From an uncultured Fibrobacter sp. (lineage in GTDB: Bacteria > Fibrobacterota > Fibrobacteria > Fibrobacterales > Fibrobacteraceae): 64,000 nucleotides of DNA. Below, piece by piece: positions 1 to 8,600 of this stretch (positions are counted from its first letter, which is position 1; each line of letters starts with the position of its first letter). A program made the position numbers and the translations under genes. The DNA is taken from the NCBI GenBank assembly GCA_946413655.1, contig CAMKLO010000014.1:1-64000 (forward strand). Reading direction: 5' to 3'. A model generated the notes under the pieces. It saw only the letters and a program-made list of their open reading frames with translations. It was not told where the DNA came from and ran no database searches.

Positions 1-283
1 TCTGCTCCTTAGTGCGCATGGCCACCTTTAGGTGGGAATCTCCTTTTGAAGATGTGTTTACATTGTCATTCCCCACTTGATGGGGAATCTCCCTTTTGTA
101 AGATTTATTTATCATAAAATTTTGATCCGTTTCCCTGAAAAAAGCGTGTTAAATAAGCGGGAATCCCTTTCTATAGCAATTCCTTTTTGTCATTCCCCAC
201 TTGATGGGGCGGACAGCACTTGGAGCTCTGCTCCTTAGTGCGCATGGCCTCCTTTAGGCGGGAATCCCCTTTTAGGAGAAACA
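1..283. repeat. Intergenic repeat cluster at left edge
   Basis: No gene is seen here. The block CCTTAGTGCGCATGGCC occurs at 7-23 and 232-248, each followed by a short C-rich/G-rich hairpin and GGGAATC. A third copy lies on the opposite strand at 63885-63901. Hairpins that begin TGTCATTCCCCAC and close with TGGGG occur at 64-93 and 189-210. The second is cut short and runs into GGAGCTCTGCTCC, itself a hairpin that directly precedes the 232 block. The cluster ends at the Shine-Dalgarno of the GIY-YIG gene. Confidence 0.7.
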
Positions 284-619
284 ATGAACAATAACTATTA
301 CGTTTACATATTGACGAATAAATACAAAACCGTCTTTTATACAGGCGTAACTAATGATTTGTATAGAAGAACTTTTGGACATAAGACGAAACTAAGTGAT
401 GGTTTTTCTGAAAAGTATAATGCTGATTGCCTTGTTTACTATGAACTTTTTTTCAATATTACAGATGCCATAAGGCGAGAAGAAAGATTGAAGCGGTGGA
501 AGCGCAAGTGGAAAATGGAACTGATTGAAAAGTTTAATCCGCAATGGAAAGACCTGTTCGGAGAAATAGGAGATGCCTGCTCGGGGGCAGGCATGACAAC
601 CTCAAATCCAAATTCCTAA
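284..619 (+). CDS. GIY-YIG domain protein (UPF0213-like)
   Basis: A 111-residue protein. The first 85 residues match the small stand-alone GIY-YIG nuclease fold: YYVYILTNK at the start, then YTGVTNDLYRR holding the second half of the signature and the conserved Arg, and a Glu-rich helix (RREERLKRWKR) where the metal-binding Glu is expected. The family contains structure-specific and homing-type nucleases, but the stand-alone bacterial members have no settled role. The start is supported by AGGAGA seven bases upstream. The last 20 residues (CSGAGMTTSNPNS end) look like read-through into repeat-type DNA, because the DNA around 570-600 (tgcctgctcgggggcaggca) forms a hairpin of the kind found between genes here. 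It stands alone among repeats. Confidence 0.8.
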   Translation: MNNNYYVYILTNKYKTVFYTGVTNDLYRRTFGHKTKLSDGFSEKYNADCLVYYELFFNITDAIRREERLKRWKRKWKMELIEKFNPQWKDLFGEIGDACSGAGMTTSNPNS

Positions 620-673
620 TTTAAACATCAACCAGTCAACATTAACCAACTAACCTCAACTAACTCCGAAATA

Positions 674-706
674 TCTAGTAACTATTAACTATTAACTAGT
701 AACTAA
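674..706. repeat. CTAGTAACT-type microrepeat
   Basis: Alternating taactattaactagtaac words. The same words recur at 4412-4456, 30074-30106 and 39708-39739, always just outside a gene end. It looks like a short intergenic repeat family of unknown role. Confidence 0.5.
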
Positions 707-734
707 AGGTACCCAACTAACTATATTTCTCTTC

Positions 735-1946
735 ATGGATTTGCTGTCGATTTTCTCCTCCGTTCTGGACGAAGTTTACGAAAAAAACGAATATCCCGCA
801 CTTGTGGCGCTCCAAAGCGAATGGAGCGAAACGCGCCCGTTCGAAGGGCTCCGCGTGCTTGTGGCGACCCCGATTTACCGCAATACCATGACGCAGTACC
901 GCGCCCTCGTGGCGGGCGGGGCGGAACTTCTTGTGGGGCTTTCAGGAATGAACGACCCCGATGTTGTCGATTTCATGGGGGAGTGGGGCGTACCGGTCGT
1001 GACGCCTGCGGAAATGCTAGAAGCGGAGTCCCGGGGCGAATTTGTCGATTTGGTGCTCGATTGCGCTGGGCCTTTTGCGGGGCTTCACCCGAAAATTGGC
1101 TTTGTGGAACTCACCCGTTCGGGCGTGCAGTACTACAAGGACGCGAAAAAGCCGGTTTTTGTCGCCGATAGCGGCATCGTGAAGCGGATTGAGACTTCCT
1201 TGGGCACTGGAGACGGCTATTTTAGGGCGCTTGAAAAGCTCGGTTATGGCGTTTTTGGCGAAAAAACGCAGGGTGCGGGTTTTGAGGGACTACGCTTGCT
1301 CGTTTTTGGTAGTGGCAAGGTTGGCTCGGGGATTGCTCTCCAGGGCGTGCGTCGCGGCTGCGATGTGACTGTCGTGACGGATTTGAAACGTGCACCGTCT
1401 GAACCGCCCGCGCAGTCCGAAAATGCAAAAAATGCATCGAATCCTGAAAATTCCGCAAATTCCATGCCGGCGGGCGATTTTTCGGCGGTTTTAGAGCAAA
1501 ATGGAGTGAATGTCGTCGATTGCCATGACTATCCGGCTGTCGCAGCCTTGATTGAAAATGCCGATTTCGTCGTGACGGCGACGGGGGTTGCAGGCGCTTT
1601 GAACGCTCCCGAACTTCAAAAATCGCTCCTTTCGACTAAGGCGGTCCTTGCGAACATGGGCGTCGAGGACGAATATGGCGAGGCAATTCCTGCCGAAAAA
1701 GTGCTCAACGCCAAAGGTCCGCTGAACTTTATTCTCGAAGAACCAACACATCTCAAGTACATCGACACGTCGCTAGCACTGCATGCCGCGCTTGCCGAAC
1801 GCTTGGTACAAGAGGCCGCGACTCTTGGTGACGGGCTCCATTTTCCGCCGCAGGAACTTGAACAGCGACTCCTTTCCATCGCCATTCAAAATGGCGTCAT
1901 CGGCCCTGAAATCTGCAACATGCTCGGTTTCGCCACTGGAGATTGA
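735..1946 (+). CDS. S-adenosylhomocysteinase-like NAD-binding protein
   Basis: A 403-residue protein. Residues 186-215 hold a Rossmann dinucleotide-binding site (GSGKVGSG at 192-199, followed by a DVTVVTD strand end). The region before it, including VADSGIVKRIE at about 144-153, corresponds to the substrate and hinge part of S-adenosylhomocysteine hydrolases. It is shorter than classical AHCY (about 430-470 residues) and the usual K-F-D-N substrate signature is not recognisable. It may therefore be a divergent family member rather than the housekeeping enzyme. An Asn/Ser/Pro-rich loop at about 225-250 interrupts the domain. Its stop overlaps the TTG start proposed for the next gene, so the two are probably co-transcribed. 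Confidence 0.6.
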   Translation: MDLLSIFSSVLDEVYEKNEYPALVALQSEWSETRPFEGLRVLVATPIYRNTMTQYRALVAGGAELLVGLSGMNDPDVVDFMGEWGVPVVTPAEMLEAESRGEFVDLVLDCAGPFAGLHPKIGFVELTRSGVQYYKDAKKPVFVADSGIVKRIETSLGTGDGYFRALEKLGYGVFGEKTQGAGFEGLRLLVFGSGKVGSGIALQGVRRGCDVTVVTDLKRAPSEPPAQSENAKNASNPENSANSMPAGDFSAVLEQNGVNVVDCHDYPAVAALIENADFVVTATGVAGALNAPELQKSLLSTKAVLANMGVEDEYGEAIPAEKVLNAKGPLNFILEEPTHLKYIDTSLALHAALAERLVQEAATLGDGLHFPPQELEQRLLSIAIQNGVIGPEICNMLGFATGD

Positions 1947-2947
1947 ATAAAAAAACTCAGAGCGCCTTGGCGCGACCTCATAGCTCACAGCCCATACCTG
2001 AAGATATGTCCCCAGAAAAATTCAAAAAAGTCGTCGATCTCTGCAATCAGATTTCGAACATCACCTACGAGAATTTGACAAAAATTATCCGCCTCGAACA
2101 GACGGGGAGCGCCACCGGCGCGCGCAAGCTCGACGACAGCGACCAGAACGATATCGATTCCTGGATGGGCGGCGGCACGTGTTTCAGCATGACGTGGCAC
2201 CTCTACCAAGCGCTTACCGACATGGGCTTCAAGCCGCGTCTTGTCATGGGACACAAGCGCAAAGAACGCAACATCCACTGCGCCCTCATCCTCCCCGACC
2301 CCGACGACCGCGTTGTCACCCCGGGGCAGCTTTTTTCTACGAATGTCACCCCGACCTCCGTGCCGGGGTCACCTCTCTCGTCTTTGACGCCTTCGGCGTC
2401 AGACAGTAAGGCTCGGTCATGCCAACAAGTAAACTTGTTGTCGCGACACTCGCCTCTTTCGTCTTTCGTCTCTCGTCTCTCGTCTAACTCTTACCTCCTC
2501 GACCCCGGTTACTTGATTTTCGACCCGCTCCCCATGCCTTTGCCGCAGCCGTTCGGCACCGGCGAAGCCTTTTTCCCGCTTTCCCCGAACTGCGTGCGTC
2601 TCGTGCGCCCGACGCTCGAATCCATGGAACTTTGGACCGGCGGCGCAGGCGCCCCCATGAAACTCCGCTTTGAATACCCCGTCGAGGGCGTCTCCGTCGA
2701 AGAATTCAAGCACCACTGGAACGAAAGTTTCTACCGCGAAATGATGACGTACCCCGTACTGAACCGCCTCGACCGCGAAAAGGGCGTCCAGTATTACTAC
2801 CAGAAAGGGAACCTTGTCGTGCGCAACGCCACCGGCTCGAAAATGACGAAAATCGACCCCGCCGACCGCGTGCAGACCCTCAGCGACATCTTCAAACTTT
2901 CCCCAACCATCATCGAAAAAGCCCTGAACATCCTGGAAAAAAAGTAA
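1943..2947 (+). CDS. Arylamine N-acetyltransferase-like protein with in-frame repeat insertion
   Basis: A 334-residue protein of the NAT/transglutaminase-like cysteine fold. The likely triad is Cys80 (GGGTCFSMTWHLY), His112 (RNIHCALILPD) and Asp187 (SYLLDPGY), in the order and context of arylamine N-acetyltransferases, which move acetyl groups from acetyl-CoA to amines. Residues about 126-181, between the His and Asp strands, are not NAT-like. They are encoded by intergenic-type repeats: a CACCCCG hairpin, palindromic element A and a TCTTTCGTCTCTCGTC tract, all read without a stop. The TTG start overlaps the previous stop by four bases. An ATG at 2006 (MSPEKFKKV) is an equally good start. Function is inferred from the triad only, and the substrate is unknown. 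Confidence 0.6.
   Translation: MNKKTQSALARPHSSQPIPEDMSPEKFKKVVDLCNQISNITYENLTKIIRLEQTGSATGARKLDDSDQNDIDSWMGGGTCFSMTWHLYQALTDMGFKPRLVMGHKRKERNIHCALILPDPDDRVVTPGQLFSTNVTPTSVPGSPLSSLTPSASDSKARSCQQVNLLSRHSPLSSFVSRLSSNSYLLDPGYLIFDPLPMPLPQPFGTGEAFFPLSPNCVRLVRPTLESMELWTGGAGAPMKLRFEYPVEGVSVEEFKHHWNESFYREMMTYPVLNRLDREKGVQYYYQKGNLVVRNATGSKMTKIDPADRVQTLSDIFKLSPTIIEKALNILEKK
2386..2454 (+). repeat. Two-hairpin palindromic element, copy A (inside a gene)
   Basis: In order: hairpin GACGCC-ttc-GGCGTC, spacer, constant block GGCTCGGTCATGC, hairpin CAACAAG-taaa-CTTGTTG, constant block TCGCGACACTCGCC. It is fully contained in the N-acetyltransferase-like reading frame and contributes no stop codon. See copies B-F. 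Confidence 0.85.
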
Positions 2948-2988
2948 CCCGACGCCCCGGCGGCATTCTCGTAAAAATACGCCGTCTT

Positions 2989-4374
2989 TTATTTCAGCTT
3001 TTTGAGTTCGTGCATCAGCATCGCCATGCCGATGATGGCCGCTCCGGTGTCGGCAATGGGCTGCGCCATGAACACACCCTTCAGTTCAAAGAAGTGCGGC
3101 AGAATCAGCAAGAAGGGAATCAGGAGAATCACCTGACGGCAAGCGTTGAGGAACATCGCTCTGAGAGCTTTTCCGGTTCCCTGGAAAAAGTTGCCAGCCA
3201 GCATGCCGAACGGTATCATGAAGAATGCGGCGGTGAAAATCCGCATGGCCCAGGCGGAGGTTTCTTGCAATTCGAGGTCTCCGGGGGCAAAAGGAGCGAC
3301 GAATGCTTCGGCCTTCAACATCACGGCGACCCAGCAGATTGCCATGAACGAGCCCGCATAAATAATTGAAAACTTGAGAGTCTGTTTGACGCGGCTGTTG
3401 AGCCTGGCGCCATAATTGTAGCCGATGATGGGCTGCGTTCCGTGGACAAAACCCATGAGCGGGAGCACAATGATGGATACGACGCTGTTGATGATGCCAA
3501 AAGCGGAAATAGCCATGTCTCCGCCCGAAAGCGCTCCGGTGGGCTTAAGGCTAATGTTGCCGTAAGTCGTGAGGCTCCAGGCCAGAATAGCGTTCATGAG
3601 GCTGTTGCAAACCTGCATCACGGATGGCGGGAGGCCCAAGATGTAGATTTTTCGAACGTAGGGGAGACGCAGCTTCATGTGGCGTAAGCGAATCTTGATG
3701 GGCGAGGATTTCTTCACGAAAAACTGCGTTATCAATGCGCTTGCGATTAGTTGTGAACAAATGGTAGCCCAGGCCGCCCCTTCGATTCCCCAATGGAATT
3801 TCATGATGAACAGCCAGTCCAAAATGATGTTGCTGACCGCGCCTACAATTTCGCGGAACATGGCTGTCTTTGGGTGACCCATCGAACGGATAAAGTGGTT
3901 CATGCCGGGGGCTATCGTCTGGAAAACGGCTCCGCAAAGCAAAATGCGCATGTAACTTTCGGCAACGGGGAGTGTCTGCTCGCTTGCCCCGAACAGCTTG
4001 AGGAGCGGCGTCATGAAAATTTCGCCGAACGTGAAGGCGAGAACTGCCATGATAATTAGCAGCGAAAAAGAGTTGTTGAGGATGATGCTTGCCTGGAGGT
4101 ATTTCTTTTGCCCAAGGCGGATGGCGAAGAGCGTGTTGCCGCCAACGCCTACCATCATCGAAAGAGCCATGATGAACAGGCAAATCGGAAAGCAGAGCGT
4201 AATACCTGCAATTCCTAAACTTCCGACTCCTTGCCCCACATAATATCGATCCACTATATTGTAGAGGGCGTTCACACACATGCTGATGATGGCGGGAACG
4301 GAAAACTGCAACACCAATTTCGGGATGCTTTCTGTGCCAAAGGAATTAAGGCGCTTGGAGTAAAATTCACTCAT
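2989..4374 (-). CDS. MATE family efflux transporter
   Basis: A 461-residue integral membrane protein with about 12 hydrophobic segments. The start (SIPKLVLQFSVPAIISMC) and the following NIVDRYYVGQGVG match the first-helix region of MATE (multidrug and toxic compound extrusion) antiporters, usually written as P-x-x-x-x-x-x-N-x-x-D/Y. The second half repeats the layout (FVHGTQPIIGYNYGAR), as expected for the two-bundle fold. Members export cationic drugs or metabolites using Na+ or H+. Substrate cannot be told from sequence. The gene converges on the N-acetyltransferase-like gene and has no partner transporter beside it. Confidence 0.9.
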   Translation of the reverse strand: MSEFYSKRLNSFGTESIPKLVLQFSVPAIISMCVNALYNIVDRYYVGQGVGSLGIAGITLCFPICLFIMALSMMVGVGGNTLFAIRLGQKKYLQASIILNNSFSLLIIMAVLAFTFGEIFMTPLLKLFGASEQTLPVAESYMRILLCGAVFQTIAPGMNHFIRSMGHPKTAMFREIVGAVSNIILDWLFIMKFHWGIEGAAWATICSQLIASALITQFFVKKSSPIKIRLRHMKLRLPYVRKIYILGLPPSVMQVCNSLMNAILAWSLTTYGNISLKPTGALSGGDMAISAFGIINSVVSIIVLPLMGFVHGTQPIIGYNYGARLNSRVKQTLKFSIIYAGSFMAICWVAVMLKAEAFVAPFAPGDLELQETSAWAMRIFTAAFFMIPFGMLAGNFFQGTGKALRAMFLNACRQVILLIPFLLILPHFFELKGVFMAQPIADTGAAIIGMAMLMHELKKLK

Positions 4375-4411
4375 CGGCGCGCAAATATAGAAAATTTAGT
4401 TAATAGTTCAA

Positions 4412-4456
4412 AGTTACTAGTTACTAGAGTAGTTCTTATTGCAATCACTAGTAACT
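4412..4456. repeat. CTAGTAACT-type microrepeat
   Basis: Overlapping agttactagttactag words in the gap between the MATE gene and the diguanylate cyclase gene. They match the family at 674, 30074 and 39708. Confidence 0.5.
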
Positions 4457-4460
4457 AAAT

Positions 4461-5336
4461 TCAGCTAACAACCTGATTCTTCCCGTTTCCTTTGGCGACA
4501 TACAGCAGCTTGTCGCTTTCGGCGATGAGGTCCGCAATTTGCGACACGTCAGCCCCCTTTCGCGACGAAATCCCGAGCGAAATCGTCACAGGAATCCTCG
4601 TGTCCATCCACGAGAAAATGTGGCGTTCAATCGTCGAACGCAACTTCTCGGCACGTTTTTTGGCGTCTTCGGGTGTGATCCCGTTCATCAGCAGCAAAAA
4701 TTCTTCGCCGCCGTAGCGGGCAAGCAAGTCGGAATCCCGCTTTTCGTCGCTCAGCAACCGTGCGATTTCCTTCAAGACAAGGTCTCCGCACTGATGCCCC
4801 CACGTGTCGTTGACTTGCTTGAAGTTGTCGATGTCAATCATCACGATGTTGATGAACGTGTCGTTGCGGCGGGCATAGACAAGTTCACCGGCGGAACGTT
4901 CTGCAAATGCCTGGCGGTTTAAAATCCCGGTAAGGGGGTCCTTTGTTGCCGCTTCGTAAAGTTCACGGCTGAACGCCTCTTCGCTTGGATCCTTGTAGGC
5001 AACCTTCAACACCATCTTGCCAATCTGGAGCCTGTTATCGGAATCGAGAATCTGCTTATGGACGAAGTTCCCGTCGACAAAAGTGCCGTTAGTGCTGCCG
5101 AGGTCTTCGACCGTGACGCTCCCTCCGTCAAAGGAAAGAGCGCAATGCCTCCGGCTTACCAGCTCGTCTTCGAAGCGAATATCGGCGTCTTGCCCGCGCC
5201 CGAGAACAATAGTTCCCCTTTCGAGCGGAATCTGCGCAAACTGATTCTGCGGATACAGGACAATCAAATGCGGATGCACCACCATCTGGTCGAATTGGAT
5301 GGTATTGTCGTTGCTCATGATGGTTTCGTCTTCCAT
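4461..5336 (-). CDS. FHA-GGDEF diguanylate cyclase
   Basis: A 291-residue cytosolic protein. Residues 25-112 are an FHA phosphothreonine-binding domain (VLGRGQDADIRF, SRRHC, STNGTFVDG). Residues 125-288 are a GGDEF domain with DPLTGILNR, DIDNFKQVND and the active-site loop GGEEF at 209-213. An RxxD inhibitory site (RDSD, 200-203) sits exactly five residues before GGEEF, so product feedback by cyclic di-GMP is predicted. No membrane or sensor domain is present. The FHA domain probably couples c-di-GMP synthesis to Ser/Thr phosphorylation, and a Ser/Thr kinase gene lies at 61352-62458. An ATG six codons in (MSNDN) is an alternative start. Confidence 0.92.
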   Translation of the reverse strand: MEDETIMSNDNTIQFDQMVVHPHLIVLYPQNQFAQIPLERGTIVLGRGQDADIRFEDELVSRRHCALSFDGGSVTVEDLGSTNGTFVDGNFVHKQILDSDNRLQIGKMVLKVAYKDPSEEAFSRELYEAATKDPLTGILNRQAFAERSAGELVYARRNDTFINIVMIDIDNFKQVNDTWGHQCGDLVLKEIARLLSDEKRDSDLLARYGGEEFLLLMNGITPEDAKKRAEKLRSTIERHIFSWMDTRIPVTISLGISSRKGADVSQIADLIAESDKLLYVAKGNGKNQVVS

Positions 5337-5641
5337 AATTTTTCCGTCACCTCGGGGTCAGTTTTCCTCTATCGGAAATCTAAATATATGTGACGAAAAT
5401 CAAACCTTTTTTTGCGATTATTTCTTATGATACACCCATTGTAAAATTAAATTTACGAACATGTTGAAAGTTTGTGAATTGATTGGTGGATTGGCTTACA
5501 TAAACTTTTTTTCACAATTCTTTGGAAGAAAATTTTCCTTTTTTCTCTTAAAAAAAGTAGATTTCGTGACGGTGTGGCTTATCAAGAAGGCCGGTCTTTC
5601 TGTTTGCCTCATTGGCTTTAAAAACCAAATGGATGAAATAT
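5337..5641. other. AT-rich divergent intergenic region
   Basis: This 305-base gap separates the minus-strand diguanylate cyclase from the plus-strand fibro-slime gene, so it must carry promoters for both. It is AT-rich with several T and A runs (5500-5560). ATGATACAC at 5428-5436 also occurs in the upstream region of the second fibro-slime gene, in opposite orientation. No clear -35/-10 pair or hairpin could be fixed by eye. Confidence 0.4.
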
Positions 5642-8600
5642 ATGAAAACACGTTATAACGCTTTGCATAGTGTTGCAATGATGCTAGGTCTGCTCCTTGT
5701 TGGAGGAGTTACAGGAGCTTGGGCAGACTTGAAAAAATCAGAAATGGGCAATGACGTTTGTTCGCCAAAAATCCACTTTAAGCTCCCTGATGGCTGGACT
5801 AACGCATATTTGATGATTTCTGGACAAGGTATTCCTTTCCCAAATCCGAGGTTAGGGGGTGATGGTTGGGCCGTACTTGATCTAGGTAGCACCAAAACCA
5901 ACGATGATGCCTATTTCTTCATTAACGGTGTTAACAAAAATGACTGTAATGACGGTTTGTGCGTTACAAGAAATGGTGTTAATATAAAGCCGAACAACGC
6001 TCGTGTCGAGGGCTTTAAATGTTCCGATGTCGGATCCGAGGGCGAAATTTGGATTCAGGAACACCCGGATATCACGAAAGAAGGCCAGGTTTATGTAACT
6101 ACGACAAAGCCGGCCATCAAGGACTTCTACATATTCCTTCCGGACAATACGACGTGGAAGAGTTCTACGCCGATGATTGATGAAGACGGCAAGCCGCATG
6201 CATTGCAGGTCGATAATGAACATTGCGGATGGTATTATAGGCGCTATATTCTCGATGGAAAAATTGACAAGGCTTTGCCATCGAGTGTGATTCTTTACAG
6301 AGATGATGATGTAAATAAAGATAACGCCATCGGTATGGGCGGCGAAAAAGCTATGAATGAAGGTGCTGCCGCCGAGCCTATTGTGTTGGCTGATTTGTTC
6401 TCTATTTTTGAAAATGAAGCAGGTTTTGAAGGCGCCTTGTATTTCTTGGCAGACCAAAAACAAGCTGACTTGCTTGGCAACGAAGACAATTACGGTTGGT
6501 CTATATCGCGCCCGGCCGGGGCTGAAGGCAACTGCTCGTACGATCTAGCCGCCCTTATTTACGATACCGACGCTGAATTGCATCCGTTGTTCTCTTGCTA
6601 TGCTGATGGCGCTCAGGCTGGCAGTGACGGTTGCCAGACGAATGCTGCGGCTCAAAAAGCAATTTATAGTTGTATCGGTGTTCGTCAAGGACTTGTGGAA
6701 TCGACGCTCGCTATTGAAAACGGCAAAAAGAAAATGAAACTCACGGCCGCAGGTAAGGCTTGCTTCTTGGACCAAGGTACGTTTGACCAGATGTTCAACA
6801 TGACGAAGGGTGTGAACGAAATGTCTTGCTATGACATGACTTTCACCCGTGCAAAAGACGGCAAGTGGGAATTCGACTCTGACTACTTTACTAGCCCTGG
6901 CCTCAAAACACCTGTTCAGGGCGGTTTCTACCCGGTAGAAGCAACAAAGGATGCTGATATTTTGGCCGCAGATCCTTCCCAGACTCCAGTACCTAAGGCC
7001 CGTACCAAGCGTTTTGCCGAAGGTCCTGTGTTCTATGGACCGCTGCTCCGTGCCAACGACCCGACGGAACAAATTCCGAAGATTGACGTTTACTGCAATG
7101 GTCCGGGTTGGACAAGAGGTTTTGATTGCGAAGGCCTGTTTGCCGATGGCGATGGAACGACCGCTCGTATAAATAGCGATTTGAAAATTGGTACGGTGGG
7201 GCAAGATGCTTGTGTCTTTGGTTGGAGCTGCGATGATAGAGGCAACGCCCCGGAAGGCTGGCCGTTCTACACTTCAGGTTCAGAAACTCGTAATGCCACA
7301 CAAGGTTCTGGGCGTTGGCAATCGACAGAAGATGCAAAGAGTGTCAACGGAGGCCGTAACCAGCACTTCTGCTTTGAATCCCACGCTAACTTCCGCTTTA
7401 AGAAGGGTTTGAAGTTTAATTTCCGTGGTGACGACGATATTTGGGTCTTCATCAATAACAAGCTTGCTGTTGACCTCGGCGGTACTCACCTTGCTGCTCC
7501 GGGTTACGTCGATTTGGACAAGTTTATGCCAGATGGCGAAGTGGGCAAGTCCTATGATATCGATATTTACTTCTGCGACCGTCGTACAACAATGAGTAAT
7601 GTCCGTATCAAGACGAACATGTTCATTGAACAGACGACAGGTATTCAGGCTGATGGTAAGCAAGATACCAAGAGGTTTATTGAAACTGGAGACAACCTCT
7701 ATAAGATTTGCTACAAGGAGTCTGGTGGTGGTTCCTGCGCTGCACGTGTGAGCGGTAGTGGTGATAAATTGCAGTGCGGCGATCAAATTACTAAACCGAT
7801 CACTTATGTTTTCGCACAGGATAAGAGCGGCCAGAAAGTGGTCAAAAGTGAAGATGATTTCGCTAATAAGCCGGTTCAATATGATGGCGGCATCGATGTT
7901 TCTAAACCGTATGCTCCGGTTATTAACGAAGATAAACTCAAGACCATACTTCCGAGCGGTAAGTACTATCTTATCATCAAGATTGGCAGTGACACGAAGG
8001 CTATCGAAATCACCATCAAGGGTTCTGTCGCTGTCGCAAACCGCGAAGCGGTGACTATCGACGGGAACGGCGTCCGTAGTCTTCCATATGCGTTCAAGTC
8101 CCAGGCCATGGCTTCCCAGTTGAAGGAAGATGGAACGCCGGATATCGACCAGATGATTCCGCTCTATATTGCTCCGATGCTTGATCCTTGCAATAACGCA
8201 GCAGATTGTAAAGATCCTCTCGAAATGCAGCCTACTGCGGGTAGCGATTATACCTTACAGGTTAGCAATAACAAAGTTCAGTTCTATGCCATGAAAGACG
8301 GCAAGCTTACTGCCTTTAGCCCAGCAGCGAATCGTAAGATTGGCGAAGGCGGACTTGATACTATTTATGTAACGATTCCGTATGACGAAATGGTTTCAGC
8401 TGTAGAAAACGTTACCATCAACGTGAAGGGTAGCAATCGCAAGGCCGAACTCAAGTTCTTCGTGCCGAGAATCGTGTTCGTGGATTCTGACTCCACGTTC
8501 AAGGTTGTTACGGGTGACAAGAATTCTGATGATCCCCGCATGAAGGGCACTGTTTATGAGTTCTATGTGGTTGCTCTTAATGGTGACGATTCTCCGTGCG

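Noticed and set aside
3551..4279. 242-codon frame within the MATE gene
   Set aside because: Same strand, different frame, Arg/His-rich and without a fold; the MATE frame is well supported.
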